A DNA stretch of 64,000 nt, taken from positions 1,569,001 to 1,633,000 of the forward strand of contig NZ_CP018097.1 of the NCBI RefSeq assembly GCF_001886695.1, in the 5' to 3' direction. Shown here piece by piece: positions 16,603 to 24,873 of this stretch (position 1 is its first letter; every line of letters begins with the position of its first letter). The DNA is from Aurantiacibacter gangjinensis. GTDB lineage: Bacteria > Pseudomonadota > Alphaproteobacteria > Sphingomonadales > Sphingomonadaceae. Position numbers and translations under genes: made by a program. Under the pieces are notes generated by a model, which had not been told where the DNA came from, did no database searches, and saw nothing but the letters and a program-made list of their open reading frames with translations.

Positions 16603-17493
16603 GTGAGCGGGGACCTGATGACGCTCGCCGATGCCGTGCGCATCGCCACGCAGCGCGAGCAGGCGCGGGAGGATGAGCGCGGCAGGCCCGGCCCCGCGCC
16701 CCTCTTCAATGCCGACATGCAGGCCGCCTTCTGCACGGCGCTGGCCGATCATGGCAATGTGCGGCTCGCCTGCCGCGCGGTGGGGGTCTCTTCGCAGACG
16801 GCCTATCGTGCGCGGCGGGTGTGCACCGCGTTTCGCACCGGGTGGGAGGCGGCGTGCATCCTCGCGCGCCAGCAGGCCGAGCAGGTGCTGGCCGACCGGG
16901 CTTTGAACGGCGTGGAGGAGACGGTGTTCTACCACGGCGAGGAGGTCGCCACGCGCACGCGCTATGACGGCCGCCTGCTGCTCGCCCACCTTGCGCGGCT
17001 CGACCGCAAGGAGGCCGCCGCGCGCCGCTGCGCCACATGCGATGCGCCGGTGCTGGACGAGGGCGATTTCGACCATGCGATGGAGGCTCTGCGCGAGGGT
17101 GCGGAATTTGCGCCTGAACAGTGCTCCAGGTGCTCCAGGTTAGCCGGGGAGGCGGAGGCCGGGGCGGCGGATACGGATGACGGGCTGCCCGATCTGGAGC
17201 GGCGCTTGCAGGCGATGGAAGCGGCCCTGCCACGCGGAGCGCAGGAGCGTAGCGGGCTCACACCGACGGCCTGGTTCATCGCCGAAGCCGCGCGGCTGGC
17301 GGCGTTCGAGAGCGGGGCGGAGCGGTGGTGGCTGGCGGTCGACGATGACGACTGGCGTAAGCCCTTCGTCATCCCCGAACTCGACGCGGAACCTGAGTGG
17401 GACGCAGGACAGGCAGCGGCAGACGCCCGCATTGACGCTTCGTCAACCGATGAGGGCTATGGCACTGGGCAAAAAGGAGGGGACAGGCCATGA
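16603..17493 (+). CDS. HTH protein, similar in style to phage terminase small subunits
   Basis: This 296-residue protein has a helix-turn-helix-like N-terminal part (FCTALADHGNVRLACRAVGV and SSQTAYRARR, residues about 43-72), followed by WEAACILARQQAEQVLADRA and a segment VEETVFYHGEEVATRTRYD often seen in prophage small terminase-like proteins, from family memory. The middle has cysteines (CATCDAP, CSRCSR) and an acidic stretch; the C-terminus is Trp/Asp-rich. No large terminase or capsid genes are near, so it is either a prophage remnant or a domesticated DNA-binding protein. A 27-base segment inside it recurs exactly between recA and alaS. Its stop overlaps the next ATG (ATGA). Confidence 0.7.
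   Translation: MSGDLMTLADAVRIATQREQAREDERGRPGPAPLFNADMQAAFCTALADHGNVRLACRAVGVSSQTAYRARRVCTAFRTGWEAACILARQQAEQVLADRALNGVEETVFYHGEEVATRTRYDGRLLLAHLARLDRKEAAARRCATCDAPVLDEGDFDHAMEALREGAEFAPEQCSRCSRLAGEAEAGAADTDDGLPDLERRLQAMEAALPRGAQERSGLTPTAWFIAEAARLAAFESGAERWWLAVDDDDWRKPFVIPELDAEPEWDAGQAAADARIDASSTDEGYGTGQKGGDRP
17118..17144. repeat. 27-base exact repeat, copy 1 (inside the HTH gene)
   Basis: This segment is identical to 49272-49298. It contains GTGCTCCAG twice in tandem. Here it encodes the CSRCSR part of the HTH protein. Confidence 0.85.
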
Positions 17494-17765
17494 AGCTATG
17501 GATGATCGTCCTGATGGCGGGCGCGTTGTGGGGGCTCAACCTCCTGTATGACGTCGCTACGGGCCGCTCGGGTGGCAGCGTGGAGGATGTCGGTGCCCTG
17601 TGCCGCGAACGGATGCTGGAGGCAGGGCAGGCACCCGCCGATAGCGATGCCATGTGCAACTGCCTGGAACGACGGGTGACGGATTGGCACGAGGCCAATC
17701 CGGGAGGCGACTACTCGCGCGATGTGCATGAGCGCATCGTGATGCAATGCGCGCAATGGGGCTGA
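17490..17765 (+). CDS. Small membrane-anchored or secreted protein with paired cysteines
   Basis: I do not recognise this 91-residue protein. It begins with a hydrophobic segment (LWMIVLMAGALWGLNLLYDV) without a clear cleavage site, so it is probably anchored by its N-terminus. The outer part has four cysteines (GALCRER, MCNCLERRV, MQCAQWG) that could form two disulfides. Its ATG overlaps the stop of the HTH gene (ATGA), so the two are translationally coupled and should work together or come from the same accessory unit. Confidence 0.68.
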   Translation: MKLWMIVLMAGALWGLNLLYDVATGRSGGSVEDVGALCRERMLEAGQAPADSDAMCNCLERRVTDWHEANPGGDYSRDVHERIVMQCAQWG

Positions 17766-17766
17766 G

Positions 17767-18321
17767 CTAGCTCTCCAGCAGCTCCAGCTCGACGCTGGCA
17801 TGGCCGGCGCTGACCATGCCGATCTGCTCTGCCGCGCCGCGCGACAGGTCGATCGTGCGGCCACGGATGAACGGCCCGCGATCGTTGATGCGCACCACCA
17901 CGGACTGGCCGTTGCGCGTGTTGGTCACGCGCACCATGGAACCGAAGGGTAGGGTGCGATGCGCGGCGGTCATGGCATGCATGTCGAACCGCTCGCCATT
18001 GGCCGTGGGGCGGCCATGGAAGCGCCGCCCGTAGTAGCTGGCCATCCCGCGGCCGAGTTGCGACGCTTCGGGCTCAGCTGGCTCGATCGTGGTGATGTCG
18101 ACAGCGTGGTCGGGCAGCTCTGGTTCGACAGGCTCGTCGATGATTTCGAAAGCGGCGTCGAAATCGGCGTCAGCCTCTGCGGTTGCTTCGGCAGTTGCGG
18201 CTTCCGGAGAGAGTTGCGCAGCATCCTGCGCGCGGCCGGATGCCGTCGTGCCCAACAGCGCAAGCGCCAGCACCGGCGTCAGCCAGCGAATGCCGGCGCG
18301 AGAGGGAATGGTCCCGTCCAT
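17767..18321 (-). CDS. rlpA: RlpA-like septal ring lytic transglycosylase
   Basis: It contains the double-psi beta-barrel of Rlp[37 protein letters not shown] and [14 protein letters not shown]. Known RlpA proteins cleave peptidoglycan strands lacking stem peptides at the division site. The chosen start gives 184 residues with a signal peptide ([19 protein letters not shown]), followed by an acidic Ala/Glu-rich linker. A longer frame from 18414 exists but would put a hydrophobic segment before the signal. No SPOR domain follows. A lipobox is not apparent, so it may be a free periplasmic enzyme. Confidence 0.88.
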   Translation of the reverse strand: MDGTIPSRAGIRWLTPVLALALLGTTASGRAQDAAQLSPEAATAEATAEADADFDAAFEIIDEPVEPELPDHAVDITTIEPAEPEASQLGRGMASYYGRRFHGRPTANGERFDMHAMTAAHRTLPFGSMVRVTNTRNGQSVVVRINDRGPFIRGRTIDLSRGAAEQIGMVSAGHASVELELLES

Positions 18322-18549
18322 GGCGGCTGCCAATAGCGCCAATCCGCGCAGATTGCCACTTTCGCGCCACAATTCAGACGCCAGAACAGGCCGGACTGGC
18401 GAGAGTCGAAGCAAAATCGCGATGAACCGAAAGCGGTAATGGCTGTCCTACAGCCTCGGTAAGGCGGCATCCGTCGCTGGCGTCGGCAAGGGAAACTCGG
18501 ATGTTCCGCGGCATTGGCAATTGGCACGGCGCGGATCCGGAACGGCAAA

Positions 18550-19060
18550 CAGAAATGGGGCCGGTATCGCTACCGACCCCACTCTCACCGGCGGTGGGTT
18601 TCCCGAAGAAAACGCTTATCGCCCGGCGTGTCTCCAGATGGCCGCGCCCGAAGGCGGTTGGTCATCCGGATATGTCGCCCGGCGCTCGCGCCGGTGCCGG
18701 ATTGGTGCCCTGTCAGGTCGCGCCATCCGAGGATGTCGCGTCTCGACTGGCTTTCCAGTCCGCAGCCGATGCCGGTTTTCCGATGTCTCCAGCGGCTCCA
18801 CTTGGCACGGGGCCAGCTTTGCCTCGACAGCGAAGTCCATCGCTTCGGCCATCCGATGACAGGCCTTTCGGTTTCACCGGACCGGCAATCCATCGCCACG
18901 AGGGCTCCATCATGCCGTTCCTCCACCGCGAGACTTTGTCATCGCGTCGAGTGCGTTTCGGTTTCCGTTTCCCTGTCTCGGCAGGCGATCCAGAGAAGCG
19001 ATCCGTTTTCGCTCTCGATGAATTGAAGATGTGGGGATTCGCCGATTCGGGCAAGGGCGC
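18550..19060 (-). ncRNA. Candidate structured RNA (about 500 nt)
   Basis: The roughly 800-base gap between rlpA and argG has no convincing gene but many stable hairpins when read on the minus strand: GACTGG-AAAG-CCAGTC, GGC-GCGA-GCC, GCC-TTCG-GGC, and a final GGGGTCGGTA-GCGA-TACCGGCCCC followed by ATTTCTGTTT, a plausible terminator at about 18553-18583. Several loops are stable tetraloop types. It does not show the conserved cores of RNase P RNA or tmRNA that I know. A 121-codon frame with a GTG start overlaps it (19078-18713), but its third codon positions are not GC-rich like real genes here. The boundaries are approximate. Confidence 0.42.
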
Positions 19061-19067
19061 CAGCGTC

Positions 19068-19116
19068 GACTTATCCACTTTCGGCCAAAACGCCAGTGGA
19101 CAAGGGTGGATAAGTC
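19068..19116. promoter_or_regulatory. Inverted repeat with three DnaA-box-like 9-mers
   Basis: GACTTATCCAC (19068-19078) and GTGGATAAGTC (19106-19116) form a perfect 11-bp inverted repeat. Three 9-mers resemble the DnaA box TTATCCACA: TTATCCACT (19071), and on the other strand TTGTCCACT (19095-19103) and TTATCCACC (19105-19113). It lies at the 5' side of the candidate structured RNA and downstream of argG. It could be a DnaA-bound regulatory site or an operator of another factor. Confidence 0.5.
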
Positions 19117-19217
19117 AACGTCTCGGCGTTTCGGCTGAAACTATCCCCGGTTTTCTCGCAATCGCAGCAGAAATATCGCGCGAATGCTGCGCTGCACAGG
19201 CGGAAATCCGACGCCTT

Positions 19218-20435
19218 TCAGTCGCGGTCCCGTTGCGCCAACAACCGCAGCCGCAGGGCATTCAGCTTGATGAAGCCTGCCGCATCGGCTTGGTCGTAAG
19301 CACCGGCATCGTCCTCGAAGGTCACATGCGCTTCGGAATAGAGCGAATTGAGCGACTTGCGACCCACCAGGTGCACGCCGCCCTTGTACAGCTTCAGGCG
19401 CACCGTGCCGCTCACCTTCTGTTGGCTGAGGTCGATAGCGGCCTGCAGCATCTCCCGCTCCGGCGAGAACCAGAAGCCATTGTAAATCAGCTCGGCATAG
19501 CGCGGCATCAGCTCGTCCTTCAGATGCGCCGCGCCGCGATCCAGCGTGATCTGCTCGATGCCGCGATGGGCGACAGCGTAGATCTCACCGCCCGGTGTCT
19601 CGTACATGCCGCGGCTCTTCATGCCGACGAAGCGATTCTCGACGAGGTCGAGCCGGCCGATGCCGTGCTTGCGGCCCAGTTCGTTCAGCGCGGTCAGCAG
19701 CGTGGCGGGGCTCATCTCCTCGCCATTCAGCGATACGCCATCGCCGCGCTCGAAGCCGATCTCGACATATTCGGGCGTATCGGGCGCATCTTCTGGATTG
19801 ACGGTGCGCGAGTAAACGTAATCGGGCGTCTCTTCCCACGGGTCTTCCAGCACCTTGCCCTCGGACGAGGTGTGCAGCAGGTTCGCATCGGTGGAGAAGG
19901 GCGCTTCCCCGCGCTTGTCCTTCGGCACGGCGATCTGGTGCGCTTCCGCCCATGCGATCAGCGCCGTGCGGCTGGTGAGATCCCATTCGCGCCACGGGGC
20001 GATGACCTTGATATCGGGATCGAGCGCATAGGCGCTGAGTTCGAAGCGGACCTGGTCATTGCCTTTGCCGGTGGCGCCGTGGGCAATCGCATCGGCCCCC
20101 GTTTCATGCGCGATCTCGACAAGGCGTTTGGAGATGAGCGGGCGGGCGATGCTGGTGCCCAGCAGGTAATCGCCTTCGTAACGGGCATTGGCGCGCATCA
20201 TCGGGAAGACGAAATCGCGCACGAATTCCTCGCGCAGGTCTTCGATGTAGATGTGCTTGTCTGGGATGCCCATCGCCCGCGCCTTCTCACGCGCCGGCTC
20301 TATCTCCTCGCCCTGGCCGAGATCGGCTGTGAAGGTAACAACCTCCAGCCCGCGCTCGCTCTCCAGCCATTTGGCGATCACGCTGGTATCGAGGCCGCCC
20401 GAATAGGCGAGGACTACACGTTTGATATCGGACAT
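19218..20435 (-). CDS. argG: Argininosuccinate synthase (ArgG)
   Basis: It joins citrulline and aspartate using ATP in arginine biosynthesis. The 405-residue protein opens with the PP-loop ([18 protein letters not shown]) and has [11 protein letters not shown], typical of ArgG. The start MSDIKRVV is preceded by AGGAAG; a longer in-frame extension to 20495 is rejected. It ends [10 protein letters not shown]. It is monocistronic here, between a haloalkane dehalogenase gene upstream and the candidate RNA downstream. Confidence 0.96.
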   Translation of the reverse strand: MSDIKRVVLAYSGGLDTSVIAKWLESERGLEVVTFTADLGQGEEIEPAREKARAMGIPDKHIYIEDLREEFVRDFVFPMMRANARYEGDYLLGTSIARPLISKRLVEIAHETGADAIAHGATGKGNDQVRFELSAYALDPDIKVIAPWREWDLTSRTALIAWAEAHQIAVPKDKRGEAPFSTDANLLHTSSEGKVLEDPWEETPDYVYSRTVNPEDAPDTPEYVEIGFERGDGVSLNGEEMSPATLLTALNELGRKHGIGRLDLVENRFVGMKSRGMYETPGGEIYAVAHRGIEQITLDRGAAHLKDELMPRYAELIYNGFWFSPEREMLQAAIDLSQQKVSGTVRLKLYKGGVHLVGRKSLNSLYSEAHVTFEDDAGAYDQADAAGFIKLNALRLRLLAQRDRD

Positions 20436-20495
20436 GGGCGCTTCCTGCTTCGTCGTTGCGCCGCGGCGGTTAGCAGCGCGTCGACAGGGCCGCAA

Positions 20496-21404
20496 TCAAA
20501 TGGGCTTAAGGCTGGCAATAGCTGCTGTTTCTAGGATTGCATCGACGAAGCCATGCGGATCGTCTTCCTGGATGAAGTGATGCCCGTTCAGCGTGCGATG
20601 CGCGCCTTTGGCAGCACCGGGTACGCGCGCCTTGAATTGCTTGTCGCCCCCACGGGTGATCGGATCGCGGTTGGAGAAGGCGCAGGTGAAGGGCTTGTCG
20701 AACGCCTCGAGCGAGGACCATGCAGCCTTCTGGTCCGGTACGGCGACATCATCGCCGAAGGGCACAAGGGCAGGAAACATCCGCGCGGCGGCCTTGCTGG
20801 CGCGGCTTGGGAACGGCGCATCGTAGGCGGCGACTTCGGCATCGGTCAGCGCGCGGCTGGTCGCTTTTTGCAGAATGCCGCCGATGGGGAAGAAGGGGCT
20901 CCATCGGGCGAAGCGACGCCACGCCGTGAAAGCCTTGGGCGGCTCGCCGCCCTCAGGCAAGCCGCCGTTGGAGAGGACGACGCTGGCGAAGCGATCCGGC
21001 ATCGCGGCGACCAGCCTCAGACCGATCAACGAGCCCCAATCCTGACAGGCAAGCAGCACATCGCGCAAATCCAGCGCTTCCATCCATTCGCGCATCCATG
21101 CGACATGGCCGGCATAGGAAAACGCCGCCTTGCGCGTCGGCTTGTCAGAGCGGCCGAACCCGATCAGGTCGGGCGCGATGACACGGTAGCCAGCCTCTAC
21201 CACCGGCGGGATCATGTGACGGTAGAGATAGCACCAGCTCGGCTCGCCATGCATCATCAGCACGATTGGCGCGCCCCGGTCACCCTCGTCGAGGTAGTGC
21301 AGCCGCAGCCCGTCGCCGAGTTCGTGGTACTGCGGCTGGAAGGGAAAGTCGGGCAAATCGGTAAACCGCTCGTCCGGCGTGCGGATGATCTTTCCGAGGG
21401 TCAT
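20496..21404 (-). CDS. Haloalkane dehalogenase (alpha/beta hydrolase)
   Basis: It hydrolyses carbon-halogen bonds of haloalkanes to alcohols. The 302-residue product matches the HLD-I (DhlA/DmbB-like) pattern: oxyanion region MHGEPSWCYLYR, nucleophile Asp followed by the halide-binding Trp in ACQDWGSLIGL, a later acid in CAFSNRDPITRGG and the catalytic His in NGHHFIQEDDP. No signal peptide. Its ATG overlaps the stop of the upstream MATE pump gene (ATGA), so they are coupled. The true substrate is unknown; natural halogenated compounds, or another activity of the fold, are possible. Confidence 0.88.
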   Translation of the reverse strand: MTLGKIIRTPDERFTDLPDFPFQPQYHELGDGLRLHYLDEGDRGAPIVLMMHGEPSWCYLYRHMIPPVVEAGYRVIAPDLIGFGRSDKPTRKAAFSYAGHVAWMREWMEALDLRDVLLACQDWGSLIGLRLVAAMPDRFASVVLSNGGLPEGGEPPKAFTAWRRFARWSPFFPIGGILQKATSRALTDAEVAAYDAPFPSRASKAAARMFPALVPFGDDVAVPDQKAAWSSLEAFDKPFTCAFSNRDPITRGGDKQFKARVPGAAKGAHRTLNGHHFIQEDDPHGFVDAILETAAIASLKPI

Positions 21405-22756
21405 GGCGCTGGTCTCCTTTCGGCAGGCGGCGTCGAAACGTCGCGCAGCAGGCTGGGCACATACAACATCAATCCGCCCGCGCGCAGCAGATAGCTGGTG
21501 AGCATGGCGAGCCAGACGCCGAGATTGCCGCTCGGACGCAGCAGCAGGTCGAGCGCGATGTACAGCATCGTTGCGGCCACTGCGGCATTGCGCAGCGCCT
21601 TGCCGCGCGTTGCGCCGATGAAGATGCCGTCCAGCATCCAGCTGGGCATGCCGATCAACGGGACGAGCGCGACGAAGGGAAGGTAAGTGCGGGCGATATC
21701 GCGCACTGCCTGGTCGGTCGTCAGCAGGTCGATGATCGTACTGCCCGCGAGGAAGAACGCGAGCGCCATGGCTGCGCTGCTGACGAGCGAGAACTCTCCC
21801 GTCAGGCGGATGGATCGCAGGAATTGCTCGCGCGAGGATTGGCCCATGGCGTGGCCCACCCGCTCCTCCGCCGTAAAGGCGAAAGCATCGAGGATGAAGG
21901 CGGCGAAGGTCACGAATTGCAACAGCACGTGGTTGGCGGCCAGCGTCTCCGCGCCCAGCCGCGCACCGGCATTGGCGAACCAGACGAAGGAGATCAGCAG
22001 GGCGACCGTGCGGATCATGATGTCGCGATTGACGGCAAACAGCCGGGCGAGCCTTGCCCGGTCGGTCAACAGAGCGCGAGGTGTTCGGGAGATCATGGCG
22101 GGCAGCCCGACGCCTGCTACGTGGCCGACCAGCAGCAGCCCTATGACGAGGGCGATCGCCTCTGCGCTGGCCGTGCCGATACCGACCCCGAATGCGCCAA
22201 GGCCCAGACCCCACACGAACCAGATATCGAGCGCGATATTGGCAAGGTTCATGGTGATCTGCAGCGTGAGCGCATGTCGCGTCTTGCCGAGCCCGAGCAG
22301 CCAACCGGTAATGGCATAGACTGCCAGCGCGGCAGGCGCGCCGTAGAAGCGGCCCTGCATGTAGCCTGCCGCTTCGGTGTCCACCTGCGCTTCGGCAGAC
22401 ATGATGGCGAGGGTGGCTTCGCGTAGAGGCCAGCTGAGCGCCAGCAGGATCATGCCGAGTACCGCGCCGAGCGCCAGCGCGCGCAGGAGCAGCGCTTCGA
22501 CCTCGCGCTTGTCGTCAGAGCCTGCCGCCTGCGCGGTGAGGCCGGTCATCCCCATGCGCAGGAAGCCGAATGTCCAGAAGATCAGACCGATGATCGTCGC
22601 GCCCAGCGCCACGCCCGCGAGCGCTACAGCGTCGCCGGTCCGCCCGATGACTGCGGTGTCGACAATGCCGACCAACGGGATCGACGCCTGCCCCAGCATG
22701 ATCGGCCAAGCCTGCGCGAACACCGCGCGGCGGGTGAGGGGGCCATAAGTTGCCAT
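21401..22756 (-). CDS. MATE family efflux transporter
   Basis: This 451-residue integral membrane protein has about twelve hydrophobic segments and MATE-type N-terminal sequence (AWPIMLGQASIPLVGIVDTA, then GRTGDAVALAGVALG), with a related motif in the second half (NVALLISFVWFANAGARLGA region). It exports organic cations or drugs in exchange for H+ or Na+. The group resembles DinF. Translation is coupled to the dehalogenase that follows, and a small membrane protein gene lies one base upstream. I see no SOS-type box before it. Confidence 0.9.
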   Translation of the reverse strand: MATYGPLTRRAVFAQAWPIMLGQASIPLVGIVDTAVIGRTGDAVALAGVALGATIIGLIFWTFGFLRMGMTGLTAQAAGSDDKREVEALLLRALALGAVLGMILLALSWPLREATLAIMSAEAQVDTEAAGYMQGRFYGAPAALAVYAITGWLLGLGKTRHALTLQITMNLANIALDIWFVWGLGLGAFGVGIGTASAEAIALVIGLLLVGHVAGVGLPAMISRTPRALLTDRARLARLFAVNRDIMIRTVALLISFVWFANAGARLGAETLAANHVLLQFVTFAAFILDAFAFTAEERVGHAMGQSSREQFLRSIRLTGEFSLVSSAAMALAFFLAGSTIIDLLTTDQAVRDIARTYLPFVALVPLIGMPSWMLDGIFIGATRGKALRNAAVAATMLYIALDLLLRPSGNLGVWLAMLTSYLLRAGGLMLYVPSLLRDVSTPPAERRPAP

Positions 22757-22757
22757 C

Positions 22758-23021
22758 TTATGAAGCGACGGCGACCGTTATCCAATATGCGATGCCAGCT
22801 ACGACGAGCGTAGAAGCTATGTAGGTCGCAAGGGTCAGCGGGAAGGTCACTAGATCGCCGCGAGCGTTTGCCTCGATGACTCTCGAATAATGGGGGCCGT
22901 TGGAGACGCCAAATGATCCCGCAAAGAAGGCCGGTATCAAAACCCACCAAAATGAGAAATACCCAAGGCCAGCGGCAATCGCCGCGGCAATCGTAGCAAG
23001 TTGGGTTAGGCAGCCTAGCAT
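22758..23021 (-). CDS. Small membrane protein, unknown function
   Basis: I do not recognise this 87-residue protein. It has two to three hydrophobic segments (LATIAAAIAAGLGYFSFWWV, FFAGSFGVSNG, TYIASTLVVAGIAYWITVAV) and almost no soluble domain. The stop lies one base before the MATE start, so it probably belongs to the same transcript. Codons end in A or T more often than in neighbours, which may point to a newer arrival. Confidence 0.6.
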   Translation of the reverse strand: MLGCLTQLATIAAAIAAGLGYFSFWWVLIPAFFAGSFGVSNGPHYSRVIEANARGDLVTFPLTLATYIASTLVVAGIAYWITVAVAS

Positions 23022-23024
23022 TTA

Positions 23025-24338
23025 TTACTTCGCCGCTTCCTTCAGCGCCGGGTCGAGGTGCCATTGCGGCGGTTCTTCGAGGCCGCGCAGGCGTTCGCTT
23101 TCATGGTGCATGAATTCGCGCGTCATCGGGATGGCGGCGCGGTCTTTTACATAGACCAGCTGCCAGTTGACCATGTTACCATTGCGGAAGCTCTGCTCCG
23201 CGCCGGCGAGGTAGAACAGCCACATGCGGTAGAACACCTCGTCATACATCTCGACGATCTCGTACTTGTGCATCACGGTGCGATTGTACCATTCCTCCAG
23301 CGTGTGGCTGTAATGGAAGCGCATCGCCTCTACATCCATCACCTGCCAGCCAAACTTTTCGCTCTGCGTCACCAGTTCTGAGAGGGCGGGGATATAGCCG
23401 CCGGGGAAGATGTATTTGCGCGTCCACGCATCGGTGAACCCGGGAGGTCCGGCGCGCCCGCAGCAATGGCTGAACATCACGCCGTCCGCTTTGAGCAGCC
23501 GGTGCGTATGCTCGAAGAAATGGGGGTAATGCGGCGTGCCGACATGTTCCAGCAGGCCGACGCTGGTGATGCGGTCGAACTTGCCCTGCACGTCGCGGTA
23601 ATCCATCAGCGCGAACTTCACCTTGTCGGAAACGCCCGCCTCTGCCGCGCGCTCCTTGCAGAAGGCGATCTGGTCTGGTGCCAGCGCCACGCCCAGCACT
23701 TCGCAGCCATAGGTGCGGTGCAGATACATGGCGAGCCCGCCCCAGCCGCAGCCGATATCGAGGATGCGCATGTTCGGCCCGGTTTCGGGTGTGATGTTTA
23801 GCTTGGCAGCGATGTGCGCTTTTTTATCGAGCTGCGCTTTCTCCAGGCTGTTATCCGTGTCGCGGTAATAGGCCATTGTGTATTGCCGATCCTCGTCGAG
23901 GAACAGCTCATACAGGCGGCGCGTGAGGTTGTAGGTGTGCTCTGCATTCTTGCGCGCCTTGCCCTTCAGGTTCACGCTATCGATCCTGGCGATGGACTTC
24001 TGCACTGCGGTACGGATCGCACCCTTGGGTTTGAGCGGTGCGTCACCCAGCGTTTTCGCGTTCTCGGTCACGAACAGGATCATGTCGCGGATATCATGCG
24101 GCTCTTCCACGACCAGCCAGCCCCACATGAAGGCTTCGCCCGCGCCGCATTGCGGGTAGCGGGCGATGTGGTTGGCGGCCTTTCGGTCGGTGAGGCGGAC
24201 CCGGATCGGCCCCTTATCCATGCCGTGGACGCCTTCTTCGACGCCCGGTCCGTATTCGTATTCTTTGCCGTCATGGTCGATGATGACCATCCGCCCGCGC
24301 TTGATTGCCTTGGAAAGGAATTTGTCCAGCAGCCACAT
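23025..24338 (-). CDS. cfa: Cyclopropane-fatty-acyl-phospholipid synthase
   Basis: It methylenates unsaturated acyl chains of membrane lipids using SAM. The 437-residue protein has the SAM-binding motif RILDIGCGWGGLAMYL (near residue 193), FDRITSVGLLEHVG and the YIFPGGYIPALSE segment typical of Cfa. An N-terminal domain of about 150 residues precedes the methyltransferase fold. The length fits the longer Cfa family members. No partner oxidase gene of the cfa cluster is seen here. It likely acts at the cytoplasmic membrane face in stationary phase or acid stress. Confidence 0.92.
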   Translation of the reverse strand: MWLLDKFLSKAIKRGRMVIIDHDGKEYEYGPGVEEGVHGMDKGPIRVRLTDRKAANHIARYPQCGAGEAFMWGWLVVEEPHDIRDMILFVTENAKTLGDAPLKPKGAIRTAVQKSIARIDSVNLKGKARKNAEHTYNLTRRLYELFLDEDRQYTMAYYRDTDNSLEKAQLDKKAHIAAKLNITPETGPNMRILDIGCGWGGLAMYLHRTYGCEVLGVALAPDQIAFCKERAAEAGVSDKVKFALMDYRDVQGKFDRITSVGLLEHVGTPHYPHFFEHTHRLLKADGVMFSHCCGRAGPPGFTDAWTRKYIFPGGYIPALSELVTQSEKFGWQVMDVEAMRFHYSHTLEEWYNRTVMHKYEIVEMYDEVFYRMWLFYLAGAEQSFRNGNMVNWQLVYVKDRAAIPMTREFMHHESERLRGLEEPPQWHLDPALKEAAK

Positions 24339-24429
24339 AGATTTGCGTCCCCTCGGGTGTTTTCGCGTTTGTGCTGCGGTTTGCGGGCGGTTTGGCGGTG
24401 AGTCAATTCCGCGCTATGGCTTGAGCACC

Positions 24430-24873
24430 ATGAGCGCCAACAAGACCACGCCGACGGACGCCAGCCCGCAAGACTTCATCGACACTGTCGAGCCCGAAGC
24501 CAAGCGCGCGGATGCGAAGGTTCTCGATGCCATGTTCCGCCGCGTGACGGGCGAGGAGCCGCGCATGTGGGGACCGAGCATGATCGGCTATGGCCAGTAT
24601 CACTACAAGTATGACAGCGGCCGCGAAGGCGACTGGATGCGCACCGGTTTCAGCCCCCGCAAGGCGAAACACTCGCTCTACCTGATGGGTGGCTATTGCG
24701 ACGATGCGACCGGCGAGAAGAACGATGCATTGCTGGCGAAGCTGGGCAAGCATTCGCGCGGTAAAAGCTGCCTCTACATCAACAAACTGGCCGACGTTGA
24801 TTTGGACGTTCTGGAAGAGCTGGTGCGCACCAACTGGCAATCGATGAACCGGGTGTATCCGCCGGAAGGCTGA
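24430..24873 (+). CDS. DUF1801 domain protein
   Basis: This 147-residue soluble protein matches the DUF1801 (YdhG-like) pattern: SPQDFIDTVEPEAKRADAKV, EEPRMWGPSMIGYGQYHYKY, GFSPRKAKHSLYLMGGY and GKSCLYINKLADVDLDVLEE. The function is unknown; some members are linked to frataxin-like folds in database names. Its start is divergent from cfa. The stop abuts the stop of the convergent molybdopterin enzyme gene (TGATCA). Confidence 0.88.
   Translation: MSANKTTPTDASPQDFIDTVEPEAKRADAKVLDAMFRRVTGEEPRMWGPSMIGYGQYHYKYDSGREGDWMRTGFSPRKAKHSLYLMGGYCDDATGEKNDALLAKLGKHSRGKSCLYINKLADVDLDVLEELVRTNWQSMNRVYPPEG

Noticed and set aside
16199-16606. Plus-strand frame before the HTH gene
   Set aside because: Pro/His/Arg-rich shadow; the minus strand shows better codon use.
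16603-17765. Intact prophage
   Set aside because: Only a terminase-small-like protein and a small coupled gene; no large terminase, portal, capsid or integrase.
18550-19060. RNase P RNA or tmRNA
   Set aside because: The conserved GAGGAAAGTCC core of RNase P and a tmRNA tag reading frame were looked for and not found.
18713-19078. 121-codon minus-strand frame in the rlpA-argG gap
   Set aside because: GTG start inside an inverted repeat, third positions not GC-rich; RNA explanation preferred, but kept as an alternative.
19068-19116. Replication origin
   Set aside because: DnaA-like boxes alone are not enough; no AT-rich unwinding region or origin-linked genes are seen.
18501-20534. 677-codon frame through the rlpA-argG gap and argG
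   Set aside because: Most of it is antisense to argG, and the first part overlaps the structured region without good codon use.
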